From Paracoccus spongiarum (GTDB taxonomy: Bacteria > Pseudomonadota > Alphaproteobacteria > Rhodobacterales > Rhodobacteraceae): a stretch of DNA of 64,000 nucleotides. The notes beneath the pieces are model-generated. The model was not told the DNA's origin. It searched no databases and saw only the letters and a list, made by a program, of their open reading frames with translations. The DNA lies in NCBI RefSeq assembly GCF_030732095.1, contig NZ_JAVAMQ010000003.1, positions 186,001-250,000 of the forward strand, written 5' to 3'. Positions 46,564 to 56,799 of this stretch are shown one piece after another. Numbering within the stretch: the stretch's first letter is position 1; each line of letters begins with the position of its first letter. A program made the position numbers and the translations under genes.

Positions 46564-47427
46564 TTGCGACGATTCGAATATCACGAGCCGGCGACGCTGG
46601 AGGAGGCGTCCCGCCTGATGGGGACGCTGGGGCAGGGGGCCTTCCTGCTGGCAGGGGGCACCGACCTGTTCGTGGAAATCCGCGAACGCCTGCGCAGCGT
46701 GGCCCATCTGGTCAACATCAAGCGCGTCCCGGGCCTTGACCGGGTGGAATGGTCCGACCGCGACGGGCTGCGCTTTGGCGCGCTGGTGACGGCGGGCCAG
46801 CTGGAAGCCTCGGCCGACGTGGCCGCGCGCTATCCGAACCTGCATGCGGCGATGCGTGCGCTGGCCTCGATCCAGGTGCGCAACCGCGCCACCGTCATCG
46901 GCAACATCTGCCGCGCCTCGCCCTCGGCCGATTCGATCCCGCCGCTGGTTGCCGACGGCGCCAGCATCGAGACCTTCCGCCCCGAAGGCGGTCGCAGCAT
47001 CCCGCTGGCCGAGTTCTTCACCGGGCCGGGCCGGTCGGTGCTGGAACCGGGCGAGATCGCGGTGGCCATCACCGTGCCGCCGCCCGCGCCGGGCAGCCGC
47101 CGCGCCTATCTGAAGCATGGCCGGCGCAAGGCGATGGAACTGGCCACGGTCGGCGTCGCGGTCAGCCTCGACACCGCTGACGGCATCTGCACCGGGGCGC
47201 GCATCGCGCTTGGCGCGGTGGGGCCGGTGGTGCTGCGCGCGCCGCAGGCCGAGGCGATCCTGACCGGATCGCGGCTGGATGCCGCCACCATCGAGGCCGC
47301 GGCCCGGCAGGCGATGCAGGAATGCACCCCGATCAGCAATGTCCGCAGTTCGGCGGACTACCGGCGCGAGATGGTGGGCGTTCTGACCCGCCGCGCCGTC
47401 ACCCAGGCAATGGAGCAAGCGGCATGA
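46564..47427 (+). CDS. Molybdenum hydroxylase FAD-binding subunit
   Basis: The medium subunit of a three-part xanthine-dehydrogenase-family enzyme, 287 residues. FAD loops are AFLLAGGTDLFVEIRER and NRATVIGNICRASPSAD. The start is TTG 46564, chosen because AGAGGAGGG lies 4 nt before it and the sequence MRRFEYHEPATLEEA is the family opening. It passes electrons from the Fe-S subunit to the acceptor. Start, spacing and overlaps show one operon of four genes through 51257. Confidence 0.9.
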   Translation: MRRFEYHEPATLEEASRLMGTLGQGAFLLAGGTDLFVEIRERLRSVAHLVNIKRVPGLDRVEWSDRDGLRFGALVTAGQLEASADVAARYPNLHAAMRALASIQVRNRATVIGNICRASPSADSIPPLVADGASIETFRPEGGRSIPLAEFFTGPGRSVLEPGEIAVAITVPPPAPGSRRAYLKHGRRKAMELATVGVAVSLDTADGICTGARIALGAVGPVVLRAPQAEAILTGSRLDAATIEAAARQAMQECTPISNVRSSADYRREMVGVLTRRAVTQAMEQAA

Positions 47428-47924
47428 CCAAGACGCTTCTGGAACTGACCGTGAACGGCGAGGATCGCAGCCTGGCCATCGAACCCTATCGTTCGCTTCT
47501 CGACGTGCTGCGCGAGGAGGCCGGGCTGACCGGCACCAAGAAGGGCTGCGACGTGGGCGATTGCGGGGCCTGCACGGTGATCGTGGACGGCCAGCCCGTG
47601 AATGCCTGCCTGATGCTGGCCGTCGAGGCGCAGGGCGCCAGCGTGCAGACCGTCGAGGGGCTGCAACCCGGACCGGACGAGTTGCACCCGCTGCAGGATG
47701 CGTTCATGGAACACGGCGCCTCGCAATGCGGCTTCTGCACGCCGGGCATCCTCATCATGGCCAAGCATCTGCTGGACCAGAACCCGCTGCCCACGGACGA
47801 GGAAATCCGCTTCGGGCTGTCGGGCAACATCTGCCGCTGCACCGGCTATACCAAGATCTTCGACGCCATCCGCACCGCCGGCCGCCGCATGGCGGCCGCC
47901 AAAAGCCAATCCGTGGAGGCATGA
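47424..47924 (+). CDS. Molybdenum hydroxylase 2Fe-2S subunit
   Basis: The small subunit, 166 residues, with two 2Fe-2S clusters. The plant-type cluster ligands are in GCDVGDCGACTV plus NACLM, and the second cluster is CGFCTPG with ICRCTGY. It relays electrons from the Mo centre to FAD. ATG 47424 overlaps the FAD-subunit stop. There is no signal peptide, so the enzyme is cytosolic. Confidence 0.95.
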   Translation: MTKTLLELTVNGEDRSLAIEPYRSLLDVLREEAGLTGTKKGCDVGDCGACTVIVDGQPVNACLMLAVEAQGASVQTVEGLQPGPDELHPLQDAFMEHGASQCGFCTPGILIMAKHLLDQNPLPTDEEIRFGLSGNICRCTGYTKIFDAIRTAGRRMAAAKSQSVEA

Positions 47925-47926
47925 CG

Positions 47927-50218
47927 ATGACCAAGCAGGATTTCCGCATCGTCGGCAAAAGCGTCAAGCGCCAGGACGTGATCGAGAAGGTCACGGGCGA
48001 GGGTCGCTATACCGGGGACTATCACCTGCCGGGCCTTCTGCACGGCAAGATCAAGCGGGCCGAGATCGCCCATGCGCGCATCAAGCATATCGACGTCTCG
48101 AAGGCACTGGCCTATCCGGGCGTCAAGGCGGTTCTGACCCATCATGACGTGCCGAAGGTGCTGCATTACGGCTCGCCGCATCCGCGCTCGGCCTCTTGCA
48201 CCAAGGATCAGTACATTCTCGAGGACAAGGTGCGCTTCTGGGGCGAAGGCGTGGCTGCCGTGGCCGCGGTCAGCGAAGAGATCGCCGACGAGGCGCTGGA
48301 CCTGATCGAGGTGGAATACGAACCGCTTCCCGCGGTTCTCGACATCGACGCGGCCCAGCAACCGGGCGCGCCGCTGATCCATGATGTCGGACCGGGCGGC
48401 AACCTGGTGATCCCGCCGGTCCATATCGAACGCGGCGATGTCGAGGCGGGCTTTGCCGAGGCGGACCTGATCCTCGAAGGCGTGTTCGAGGGCGGCCGCC
48501 CGGTTCCCACCTACATGGAGCCGAATGTCTGCGTCGCGGACTGGGACGGGTCGGGCAAGCTGACCTTCTGGACCTCGACCCAGACCTCGTTCATGGTTCG
48601 CGGCGCGCTGGCCGAGGTGCTGGACCTGCCTCAGAACAAGGTCCGCGTCCTCGTCGATCACATGGGCGGTGGCTTCGGCGCCAAGCAGGACCTGTTCCAG
48701 CACGAATTCCTCTGTGCGCTGCTGGCCAGGCAATGCCGCCGGCCGGTGAAGATGGAGTTCACGCGCAAGGAAACCTTCATCGCCGGGCGCTCGCGCCACC
48801 CGTTCCGCATGTGGCTGAAACAGGGCTTCCGCAAGGACGGCACCCTGACCGCGCGCGACATGAAGATCGTGTATGAATCGGGCGCCTACGGCTCGCACAG
48901 CCCCGGCGTCACGAATGTCGGCACGGCCTCGGCCACCTCGCTCTATCGCTGCCCGAATGTGCGGCTGGACGGGCGGGCGGTCTATACCAACACGCCGATC
49001 GCGGGGGCCTATCGCGGCTATGGCGTGGTGCAGACCTATTTCGCCATCGACATCCAGATCGACGAGGCGGCCGAAAGGCTGGGGATCGACCCCGCGCAAA
49101 TGCGGCTGCTGAACGCGGTGCGCGAAGGCGATATCGCGCCCTCCGGCCATCCCATCGTCGGGCGCGGGCTGGAAGCCTGCATCAGCCGCGGCATCGAGGC
49201 CTTCGACTGGCCAGGCAAGCGCGCGGCCGGCCGCGGCGATCCCGCCAACCCCGCGATCCGCAAGGGCTGGGGAATCGGCTGCGAGATGCACGGATCCTCC
49301 GCCTATCCGGGCATCAGGGAACAGGGCAACGCCACCGTCAAGATGAACGAGGACGGCAGCGTCACCCTGCTGACCGGGGCTGCCGGCCTCGGCACCGGCG
49401 CGCACACCGCCCTGGCGCAGATCGTCGCCGAGGAACTGGGCGTCACCTTCGAGTCGGTCTCGGTCGTGCATGGCGACACGGATGTCGTCCCCTGGGACAT
49501 CGGCGCCTTCGCCAGCCACACGACCTATCTCGTCGGCAGTGCGGCAAAGATGGCCGCCGCCGATCTTCGCCAGCGGGTTCTGGCCCGCGCGGCCGAGCGG
49601 TTGCAGGAAAGTCCCGAGCATCTGGCGATGGTCGACGGCGTCATCACCGTTCAGGGCAAGCCCGGCCAGACCCTGACGGTGGCCGAGGCGATGGGCCCAT
49701 CGCGCGGCATCCCGGCCGAGCATCTGATCGCCAACGGCACCTACATGCCGACGAAGTCCTATTCCTTCGCCGCGCATTTCGTCGAGGTCGCCGTGGACAC
49801 CGAGACCGGCATCATCGAATGCCGCAAGGTGGTCCCGGTCCATGACGTGGGGCGCGTGATCCACCCCATTGCCGCACAGGGCCAGATCGAGGGCGGCATC
49901 CAGCAGGGCATCGGCCATACCCTGACCGAGGACTACATCATCGACCGCAGCACCGGCCGGTCGCTGAATGCGGGGCTGGTCGACTACAAGATGCCGCTGT
50001 CGATGGACATGCCGGACATCGACACGATCATCCTCGAGGCCGCGCCCGATCCCGGCGGTCCCTGGGGTGCCAAGGGCGTGGGCGAGGACCCGATCATCGC
50101 CATCGGCCCGGCCATCGCCAACGCCGTCCACGACGCCATCGGCGTGCGCTTCCACCACTATCCCATCACCCCCGAGGACGTGCTGAACGGCCTGCGGCAG
50201 AAACAGGAGAACGCTTGA
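47927..50218 (+). CDS. Molybdenum hydroxylase Mo-cofactor-binding subunit
   Basis: The large catalytic subunit, 763 residues from ATG 47927; an ATG at 47921 overlaps the previous stop, but GGAGG at 47915-47919 is better spaced for 47927. Cofactor motifs are [19 protein letters not shown] and the C-terminal GVGEDP with the catalytic Glu. The loop is AYRGYG, not the AYRCSF of aerobic CO dehydrogenase, so CO oxidation is unlikely. The enzyme should hydroxylate an aromatic, heterocyclic or aldehyde substrate; which one cannot be read from sequence. Confidence 0.93.
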   Translation: MTKQDFRIVGKSVKRQDVIEKVTGEGRYTGDYHLPGLLHGKIKRAEIAHARIKHIDVSKALAYPGVKAVLTHHDVPKVLHYGSPHPRSASCTKDQYILEDKVRFWGEGVAAVAAVSEEIADEALDLIEVEYEPLPAVLDIDAAQQPGAPLIHDVGPGGNLVIPPVHIERGDVEAGFAEADLILEGVFEGGRPVPTYMEPNVCVADWDGSGKLTFWTSTQTSFMVRGALAEVLDLPQNKVRVLVDHMGGGFGAKQDLFQHEFLCALLARQCRRPVKMEFTRKETFIAGRSRHPFRMWLKQGFRKDGTLTARDMKIVYESGAYGSHSPGVTNVGTASATSLYRCPNVRLDGRAVYTNTPIAGAYRGYGVVQTYFAIDIQIDEAAERLGIDPAQMRLLNAVREGDIAPSGHPIVGRGLEACISRGIEAFDWPGKRAAGRGDPANPAIRKGWGIGCEMHGSSAYPGIREQGNATVKMNEDGSVTLLTGAAGLGTGAHTALAQIVAEELGVTFESVSVVHGDTDVVPWDIGAFASHTTYLVGSAAKMAAADLRQRVLARAAERLQESPEHLAMVDGVITVQGKPGQTLTVAEAMGPSRGIPAEHLIANGTYMPTKSYSFAAHFVEVAVDTETGIIECRKVVPVHDVGRVIHPIAAQGQIEGGIQQGIGHTLTEDYIIDRSTGRSLNAGLVDYKMPLSMDMPDIDTIILEAAPDPGGPWGAKGVGEDPIIAIGPAIANAVHDAIGVRFHHYPITPEDVLNGLRQKQENA

Positions 50219-50219
50219 C

Positions 50220-51257
50220 ATGCAGGTTTACGAAATCCAGGACCAGAAGATCCCCGTCACCATCCTCACGGGCTTTCTCGGCGCCGGCAAGACGACGCTG
50301 CTGAACTACATCCTGACCGAGCGGCACGGCCACCGCATCGCAGTGATCGAGAACGAGTTCGGCGAGATCGACGTGGATTCGGATCTGGTCCTCGCCTCGG
50401 ACGAGGAAATCTTCCAGATGAAGAACGGCTGCATCTGCTGCTTCGTGGATGTCCGCAACGACCTGATCCAGGTGATGAAGAAGCTGCTGGCGCAAAAGGA
50501 CCGCTTTGACCATGTGATCGTGGAAACCAGCGGGCTGGCCGACCCGACGCCGGTCGCGACCAGCTTCTTCATCGACCCCGAGGTGACCGAGGCCGTCCTG
50601 CTGGATGCCATCGTGACGCTGGTGGATGCCAAGCATTTCGGCCAGCACCTGCACGACAAGCAGCTGGACGGGCGCGAGAACCAGGCCGTCGATCAGGTGG
50701 TCGCCGCCGACCGGATCATCGTGAACAAGACCGATCTGGTCAGCGAAGCCGAACTGGATGCGCTGGATGCGGATCTGCGCGAGCTGAACCAGACCGCCGA
50801 GATCCTGCGCGCCCAATATGGCAAGGTCGATCTGGACGCGATCCTGGGGATCAGCGGCTTCACCCCCTCCTATGTCGAGGAACGGGCCAAGCTGCTGGAT
50901 CTGGACGGCGCGCATGGCCATCACCACAATCACAGCCACGATCCCAGCGTCTCGTCGGTCTCGTTCACCTTCGACCGGCCTTTCGATCAGGACCGGCTGA
51001 TGGCGTTCCTGAAGCGCCATCTGGCCGAGAACGCCGAAAACGCCTTCCGCACCAAGGGCATCCTGTGGATGGAGGGCGACGAGCGGTTCTTCGTGCTGCA
51101 GGCCGTCCACGAGTTGATCGACCTGCGCCCCGATCACCCCTGGCGCGCCGACGAACGCCGCGAGAGCCGCATCGTCTTCATCGGCCGCCAGCTTGACCGC
51201 CCGGCGCTGGAGGCCGAACTGCGCGCCTGCCTGTCGCCGCTCGAGGTGGCCGCCTGA
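50220..51257 (+). CDS. COG0523 (CobW/P47K) GTP-binding metal chaperone
   Basis: A G3E-family GTPase of 345 residues. Walker [10 protein letters not shown] is at 18-26, the metal-binding CICC motif at 71-74, NKTD at 169-172, and a His-rich loop at about 232-240. The C-terminal CobW_C domain is complete. Family members deliver Zn, Co or other metals. It starts 1 nt after the Mo-subunit stop, so it is the last gene of the operon, an unusual partner for a molybdenum hydroxylase. Confidence 0.9.
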   Translation: MQVYEIQDQKIPVTILTGFLGAGKTTLLNYILTERHGHRIAVIENEFGEIDVDSDLVLASDEEIFQMKNGCICCFVDVRNDLIQVMKKLLAQKDRFDHVIVETSGLADPTPVATSFFIDPEVTEAVLLDAIVTLVDAKHFGQHLHDKQLDGRENQAVDQVVAADRIIVNKTDLVSEAELDALDADLRELNQTAEILRAQYGKVDLDAILGISGFTPSYVEERAKLLDLDGAHGHHHNHSHDPSVSSVSFTFDRPFDQDRLMAFLKRHLAENAENAFRTKGILWMEGDERFFVLQAVHELIDLRPDHPWRADERRESRIVFIGRQLDRPALEAELRACLSPLEVAA

Positions 51258-51276
51258 CCACGGCACCCGCGATGAC

Positions 51277-51300
51277 CGGCCGGCCGCCCGCGGCCGGCCG
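51277..51300 (+). terminator. GC-only hairpin after the molybdenum operon
   Basis: CGGCCGGCCG arms flank a CCCG loop, 19 nt after the stop of the COG0523 gene; there is no T run. The following 51301-51472 show no gene. Confidence 0.5.
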
Positions 51301-51472
51301 ATGCGGCGCCCCGCGCAACGCCGCCGCGCGTTGCGTGGTGGCCGGCGCAACGGGGCGGCAGCGCCGCGCCCGGCAAATGCAGGGATTTTCGCCGCACAGG
51401 GCGTGCACCGGGCAGGCACGGCGCGTGCACAGGCTGTACACCGACAACGCACGGTGGGTTAGTGAACCGTTG

Positions 51473-52459
51473 TCACGGTGCGCGTTGACTGGGCCTCAGC
51501 GCATTCCTCACGCTGGTCTGGGCCTCTGCGCAAAAGGCAAACAACCGCTGCTCCCTGCGGCGGCGTCGTTGCTCGGAAAAGGTGATCAGATTGTGAACGG
51601 TCCCCGCGCCAGGAACGAGATTCAAGGTCTGGTTGAGCAGATAGGAAACCGACACCTTCCGAAGGCTGCTTTCGCTGATCCCGGCGCGGCGCAATCTGTG
51701 GTCGAACTCTTCCGTGTGCCCGTTCAGTTCATCGGCGATAGCCGCGATCGTCTGATTGTCGAGACGTGTGTCTTGCCTTGCAGCCCATGACCTGAACTCC
51801 TCAACGAAATCGTGGTTCCTGAGTTCTTCGAGCACCGGGTGATACGGTCCATCCTTGCCGACAATGTCATAGAGATTGGGGAGCCTGAGCGTTTTTTCGG
51901 CAAGGTCGGAAATGATGCTCGCATTGCGAGAATCCAGATACTGATACGGGGACGGCCCGCACAGGTTGCATGTGATGGCGTTGAAGCAAGGGTCAAGCTG
52001 CAAGTCATTGAAGTCGTCGAAGTGGTCGATGATGATCATGTCGGCGGCCAGGCGTTCGACAACCGGCTTGGCAGAGATGCTTTCGCCCAGAAAGTCGACA
52101 TGCTGACTGTGATAGTCGTAACGCCCTTTGCCGCCAAACGACGTGAGAAAGTCGTCATACGTCGTGTTCTCTGCGAGGACATCCAGTCGCGGGGGCGGTT
52201 CGTCGTCATTCAAAAGGCAGGATACCCGTTCATCGAGGTTCAGCTGCGCGCCCGGAAACTCGTCGCAGATGAACTTCACGTACTCCAGGTCCCGCATATT
52301 TCGAGGGCAGACCACCGGATGGGCAAACCAAATTTCGTCGTAGAGAATGAGCAATCCTGTACAGCCGATCAGGACCGGCGGTGGCCCGGCGTCGTCCCGA
52401 TCAGGGGCGTTGTAGTCGAATCCTACCGGGGTGGAAAAGCCGACGAAGGCACGCCGCAT
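51473..52459 (-). CDS. Unrecognised 328-residue protein of lower GC
   Basis: I do not recognise this protein. AAGGAGAAGGAA precedes ATG 52459. There is no signal peptide or clear membrane helix. It is rich in Asp and aromatic residues (LLILYDEIWFAHPVVCPRNM, MIIIDHFDDFNDLQLD) and has a pair of Cys in ITCNLCG. The C-terminus is basic. Codon use is plainly less GC-biased than the neighbours, with many A/T third positions, which suggests recent acquisition. It stands alone between the molybdenum operon and an Lrp regulator. A defence or mobile-element role is possible but not shown. Confidence 0.75.
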   Translation of the reverse strand: MRRAFVGFSTPVGFDYNAPDRDDAGPPPVLIGCTGLLILYDEIWFAHPVVCPRNMRDLEYVKFICDEFPGAQLNLDERVSCLLNDDEPPPRLDVLAENTTYDDFLTSFGGKGRYDYHSQHVDFLGESISAKPVVERLAADMIIIDHFDDFNDLQLDPCFNAITCNLCGPSPYQYLDSRNASIISDLAEKTLRLPNLYDIVGKDGPYHPVLEELRNHDFVEEFRSWAARQDTRLDNQTIAAIADELNGHTEEFDHRLRRAGISESSLRKVSVSYLLNQTLNLVPGAGTVHNLITFSEQRRRRREQRLFAFCAEAQTSVRNALRPSQRAP

Positions 52460-52477
52460 TTCCTTCTCCTTCGCAGA

Positions 52478-52978
52478 TTACCCCGCCTCGCGCACCCTCT
52501 CCTCGACCACCTCGAAGGGCACCGAGGGGTCGTCCTTGGCGGCGCGGATGACCAGCGAGGTCTTGACGCTGGCGACGTTGGGGGCGGCGGTCAGCTGTTC
52601 GGTCAGGAAACGCTGGAAGCCGGACAGGTCGGGGGCCACGCATTTCAGGATGAAGTCGATCTCGCCGTTCAGCATGTGGCATTCGCGGACCAGCGGCCAG
52701 CCGCGCACGCGGGCCTCGAAGGCCGACAGGTCGCGTTCGGATTGCGAGGCCAGGCGCACCATCGCGAAGACCTGCACCTCGAAGCCCAGCTCGCGCGCGT
52801 CGATGTCGGCGTGGTAGCCGCGGATATAGCCCAGTTCCTCCAGCGCGCGGACGCGGCGCAGGCAGGGCGGCGCCGAGATGCCGACGCGGCGCGCAAGCTC
52901 GACATTGGTCATGCGCCCGTCGGCCTGCAACTCGGCCAGGATCTTGCGGTCGATGACATCCAGTTTCGCGCCGGCCAT
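52478..52978 (-). CDS. Lrp/AsnC family transcriptional regulator
   Basis: The 166 residues have an N-terminal helix-turn-helix (LDVIDRKILAELQADGRMTN, then GISAPPCLRRVRALEELG) and a RAM/AsnC ligand domain (VQVFAMVRLASQSERD, HMLNGEIDFILKC). Such proteins form octamers and respond to amino acids. It is divergent from trxB, with about 156 nt between starts, so trxB or itself may be its target. Confidence 0.92.
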   Translation of the reverse strand: MAGAKLDVIDRKILAELQADGRMTNVELARRVGISAPPCLRRVRALEELGYIRGYHADIDARELGFEVQVFAMVRLASQSERDLSAFEARVRGWPLVRECHMLNGEIDFILKCVAPDLSGFQRFLTEQLTAAPNVASVKTSLVIRAAKDDPSVPFEVVEERVREAG

Positions 52979-53134
52979 GCTGCTCTTTCTTGATTGGGGT
53001 TCTGGCGTTTCCGGAAACTACAATGCGGGGCTGTTGCGCGCAACATTGTTTCCTGGACCGGCGCGCATCGCGGCACGTTGCAGAAGCCGCCGCAAGCGAT
53101 TACCTGATGCACCAGGTTGATGACGGGGCGCAAG

Positions 53135-54139
53135 ATGACTGACGGCACGCATGTGAAACTTCTGATCGTGGGCTCGGGGCCGGCGGGCTATACGGCGGCA
53201 GTCTATGGCGCGCGGGCGATGCTGCGGCCGATGCTGATCCAGGGGATGCAGCCGGGCGGGCAGCTGACGATCACCACCGAGGTCGAGAACTGGCCCGGCG
53301 AGACCGAGATCCAGGGCCCGGAGCTGATGGTGAAGATGGAGGCCCACGCCGCCGCGATGGGCGCCGAGATCGTGACCGACGTGGTCACCCGGCTGGACCT
53401 GGGCGTGCGGCCCTTCGTGGCGGAATGCGACAGCGGCCGGCGGGTTACGGCGGATGCGGTGATCCTGGCCACCGGCGCGCAGGCGCGCTGGCTGGGGCTG
53501 CCCTCGGAAGAGAAGTTCAAGGGCTTTGGCGTCAGCGCCTGCGCCACCTGCGACGGCTTCTTCTATCGTGGCCGCGAGGTGCTGGTGATCGGCGGCGGCA
53601 ACACCGCGGTCGAGGAGGCGCTGTTCCTGACCAAGTTCGCCAGCAAGGTGACGCTGGTGCATCGCCGCGACAGCCTGCGCGCCGAGAAGATCCTGCAGGA
53701 ACGGCTGTTCCGCAACCCCAAGGTCGAGGTGATCTGGGACCACGCGCTGGTCGAGGTGCAGGGTGCCGAAAGCCCGATGGGCGTCACCGGCGCGGTGCTG
53801 GAATCGGTCAAGGACGGCGCCCGGCGCGAGGTCGCGGCCGATGGCGTCTTCGTGGCGATCGGGCATGCGCCGGCCAGCCAGCTGGTCGCCGACCAGCTGG
53901 AGCTGCATCACGGCGGCTATGTCAAGGTCGAGCCGGGCAGCACCCGCACCTCGGTTCCCGGCGTCTTCGCGGCGGGCGACCTGACCGACCACGTCTATCG
54001 GCAGGCCGTCACCAGCGCCGGCATGGGCTGCATGGCCGCGCTGGACGCCGAGGCCTGGCTGGCCGAGCACGAGGCGGCGGGCCAGCCCGATCCGGCGGCC
54101 GCCGAACTGCCGCAGGCCGCGACCGCCAGCGCCGGCTGA
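53135..54139 (+). CDS. trxB: Thioredoxin reductase
   Basis: TrxB reduces thioredoxin with NADPH. From ATG 53135 it has 334 residues; an ATG at 53120 is also in frame. FAD motif GSGPAG is at 13-18, the redox pair CATC at 136-139, and the NADPH motif [11 protein letters not shown] follows, with the second FAD motif [16 protein letters not shown] near the end. The C-terminal 20 residues are an Ala/Pro tail. Confidence 0.95.
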   Translation: MTDGTHVKLLIVGSGPAGYTAAVYGARAMLRPMLIQGMQPGGQLTITTEVENWPGETEIQGPELMVKMEAHAAAMGAEIVTDVVTRLDLGVRPFVAECDSGRRVTADAVILATGAQARWLGLPSEEKFKGFGVSACATCDGFFYRGREVLVIGGGNTAVEEALFLTKFASKVTLVHRRDSLRAEKILQERLFRNPKVEVIWDHALVEVQGAESPMGVTGAVLESVKDGARREVAADGVFVAIGHAPASQLVADQLELHHGGYVKVEPGSTRTSVPGVFAAGDLTDHVYRQAVTSAGMGCMAALDAEAWLAEHEAAGQPDPAAAELPQAATASAG

Positions 54140-54218
54140 GCGGCGTCGGGGGCATTATCGCGGTGGCGGCGGCGGCGCGGCGGCGCTACAACAGCCGCGC
54201 AATCGAGAAGGTGTTCCC

Positions 54219-55550
54219 ATGTCCCATTCCGCCGAACCCCGCCCCATGTCCTCGCGCCGCAGCGGGCCGCTGCGCGGCACCGCGCAGGTGCCGGGCGACA
54301 AGTCGATCAGCCACCGCGCGCTGATCCTTGGCGCGCTGTCGGTCGGCGAGACGCGCATCACCGGGCTTCTGGAAGGGCAGGACGTGCTGGATACCGCCAG
54401 GGCGATGGCCGCCTTCGGGGCCGGGGTGGCGCGGCAGGGCCCCGGCGCGTGGACGGTGCAGGGGGTGGGCGTCGGCGGCTTTTCCGAGCCCGAGGGCGTC
54501 ATCGACTGCGGCAATTCCGGCACCGGCGTGCGGCTGATCATGGGCGCGATGGCGACCACGCCGATCACCGCGACCTTCACCGGCGATGCCAGCCTGTCGC
54601 GCCGGCCGATGGCGCGGGTGACCGATCCGCTGGCCGAATTCGGCGCCCGGATCACCGCGCGCGAGGGCGGGCGGCTGCCGATCACCATCGAGGGCGCCGC
54701 CGATCCGCTGCCGCTGCGCTATCGCACGCCGGTCGCCAGCGCGCAGATCAAGTCGGCGATCCTGCTGGCCGGGCTGAACGCGCCCGGCGAGACCGTGGTG
54801 ATCGAGGCCGAGCCGACGCGGGATCATTCCGAACGGATGCTGGCGGGATTCGGCGCGCAGATCCGCAGCGAGACCACCGCCGAGGGGCATGTGGTCACGC
54901 TGACCGGCCGGCCCGAGCTGCGCGCCCAGCCGGTCGCGGTGCCGCGCGATCCCTCGAGCGCGGCGTTTCCGGTCGCCGCGGCGCTGATCGTGCCCGGCTC
55001 GGAGATCCGGGTGCCGGGCGTCAGCCGCAACCCGACCCGCGACGGGCTGTATGTCACCCTGCAGGAGATGGGCGCCGACATCGCCTTCGAGAATGTCCGC
55101 GAGGAGGGTGGCGAGCCGGTGGCCGACCTGGTGGTGCGGCATGGCCCGCTGCGGGGCGTCACGGTGCCGGCCGGGCGCGCGGCCAGCATGATTGACGAGT
55201 TTCCGATCCTGTCGGTGATCGCCGCCTTCGCCGAGGGCGAGACGGTGATGAACGGCGTGGCCGAGCTGCGCGTGAAGGAAAGCGACCGCATCGACGCGAT
55301 GGCCCGCGGGCTGCGCGCCAATGGCGTGCAGGTCGAGGAGACGCCGGACAGCATGACCGTGCACGGCATGGGCCGCGTGCCGGGCGGGGGGCTTTGCGAG
55401 AGCCACCTGGACCACCGGATCGCGATGTCCTTCCTGGTCCTCGGCCTCGCGACCGGGCAGCCGGTGGGCGTCGATGACGGCGGCCCGATCGCGACATCCT
55501 TCCCGGATTTCGTCGCGCTGATGCAGGGCCTGGGCGCCGATCTGGGCTGA
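54219..55550 (+). CDS. aroA: EPSP synthase (class II type)
   Basis: AroA makes 5-enolpyruvylshikimate-3-phosphate in aromatic synthesis. The 443 residues follow the class II pattern known from Agrobacterium CP4: [55 protein letters not shown] and [20 protein letters not shown]. At the glyphosate-selectivity position, where CP4 has Ala100, this protein has Gly101 ([11 protein letters not shown]). The gene is 79 nt after trxB. cmk and rpsA, often next, are absent; a decayed region follows. Confidence 0.95.
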   Translation: MSHSAEPRPMSSRRSGPLRGTAQVPGDKSISHRALILGALSVGETRITGLLEGQDVLDTARAMAAFGAGVARQGPGAWTVQGVGVGGFSEPEGVIDCGNSGTGVRLIMGAMATTPITATFTGDASLSRRPMARVTDPLAEFGARITAREGGRLPITIEGAADPLPLRYRTPVASAQIKSAILLAGLNAPGETVVIEAEPTRDHSERMLAGFGAQIRSETTAEGHVVTLTGRPELRAQPVAVPRDPSSAAFPVAAALIVPGSEIRVPGVSRNPTRDGLYVTLQEMGADIAFENVREEGGEPVADLVVRHGPLRGVTVPAGRAASMIDEFPILSVIAAFAEGETVMNGVAELRVKESDRIDAMARGLRANGVQVEETPDSMTVHGMGRVPGGGLCESHLDHRIAMSFLVLGLATGQPVGVDDGGPIATSFPDFVALMQGLGADLG

Positions 55551-56177
55551 GCGCCTCGGCCAGGCCGGGGGCAGGGGGGCGCAAGCCGCCCCAGGTCGAT
55601 CGGCCCCGCGGCCGCCGGCATGGGCCAAGGCCCCGTCGCGGTCGCTGGCTCGTTTCGGGTTGCGCGACACGACCCCGGGCGACGCGCGGTTTCTCGGGGT
55701 GGCTCGGGGTGAACGGTCCTGGAGGAGAGGGGCGCCGGTCCGCCCTTCGGACGAGGCTGACCTTCCACAAAAGGCGGCTTCGGGTGCGGGCAGACAAGCG
55801 GTCCTTGTGGCCAAGCCCAGAAACCCTTCGGTCCTGGCGCCGTCTGCGACGCCAGCCGGACGGGCAATCCCATGAGGCCTGCCTCATTCTCCGGCGAGAC
55901 CTGGCCGAGACGTCGGGCCGCCGGGCCAGCCGCTTGCGAAAAATGGTGATATCCCCGCGCCGTGAGGGCCGCGGCGGGGACGTCAGCAGATCCTGTCGGC
56001 AGGATGGTGGCGCCTCGTGCCAAGGTCGATGCGGGTGATGGTGTCGATCCCATCGACCTTTGCGAACGGCATTGCCGCAGAAGTCCAGGCGGGCAGGACA
56101 CACAGCGCGCATCCATGCGGTGAGACGGCCGGCCTGAGCAAGCCCAAGCCCGCCCGCTGCAGCACCCCTCGCCGGTC
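55551..56177. other. ORF-poor stretch after aroA
   Basis: No reading frame here resembles a known protein on either strand, and codon bias does not favour any frame. GC-rich repeats of short words are present but no tRNA or clear operon signal. I see nothing I can name in it. Confidence 0.5.
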
Positions 56178-56762
56178 TGACGAGAACACTGCGCCGAGAC
56201 AGCGTGATCCACCGCTGATCTGGCTGGACAGGAAAAGTGCCTTGCACGCGCCGCATGAAGGCCGCCCGGGGCGCCCGCCGTTGTTCTCGAACGCCGCGAT
56301 CCGGTTCTGCGTCGATCGAGGTGCTGTTCAGGCTGCCGCTGGGGCAGACCGCCCGGACGGGGCACGAGCCTCCATCGCCAGGCCGGGCCGGACTGGCCGG
56401 TTCCAGACGACTCCATGCCATGCCGCAGGCGGAAGACCTGCCGGAGGACAGCACCGGTATCACGTTCCCGGGCGATCGCAGCGGCAAGCCCGCGAGCATG
56501 GCGTTCAGGGCCGCCGCCAAGGGCGCAAGGTCCATCTGGCCATGGAAACCGCCACCTCGGACATCCGTGCCGTGGCGTTCGCCAACAGCCCGGAAGGCGA
56601 CAGCCGTGTTCTGCCGGACCTGATGGACCCGATCCCCAGGGGCGAGGACATCGGCACCGTGACCGCGGACGGCGTTTCTGACACGCGCCGCTGCCACCGC
56701 GCGATCATCGCGCGCGGCGGCGCCGCGATCATACCGATCCGAAGGAGCGGCCGGCCGTGGTG
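56178..56762 (+). pseudogene. Relic of an IS5-family DDE transposase
   Basis: Pieces of one transposase appear in all three plus frames. Frame 1 has PPLIWLDRKSALHAPHEG and GRPGRPPLFSNAAIRFC, frame 2 continues with EVLFRLPLGQTA, frame 3 has the CRRRKTC box, and frame 1 resumes with HGVQGRRQGRKVHLAMETAT, TVTADGVSDTRRCH and PIRRSGRPW before a stop. The segment that should carry the first catalytic Asp (VDSTG) is missing, and several frameshifts are needed. The rest of the C-terminus is lost or rearranged. It cannot be active. Confidence 0.8.
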
Positions 56763-56799
56763 ACGGGTGGCGCGCAGGGTTTCGTTGCGCGCCACCCGT
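56763..56799. repeat. Perfect 13-bp hairpin carrying an inverted transposase box
   Basis: Arms ACGGGTGGCGCGC and GCGCGCCACCCGT flank an 11-nt loop. On the minus strand it encodes ARNETLRATR, the box that should follow GRPW in the plus-strand IS5 transposase. The loop therefore seems to have flipped between the arms. Confidence 0.6.

Noticed and set aside
47927..50218. Aerobic carbon monoxide dehydrogenase large subunit
   Set aside because: The active-site loop reads AYRGYG instead of the AYRCSF needed for the Cu-Mo centre of CO dehydrogenase.
47846..50221. A 791-codon open frame opposite the Mo subunit
   Set aside because: Same antisense effect of GC-rich third positions; the Mo subunit has all its cofactor motifs.
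56017..56763. An intact transposase on the plus strand
   Set aside because: The open frame mixes real transposase text with shifted segments and lacks the first catalytic Asp region, so it is a relic.
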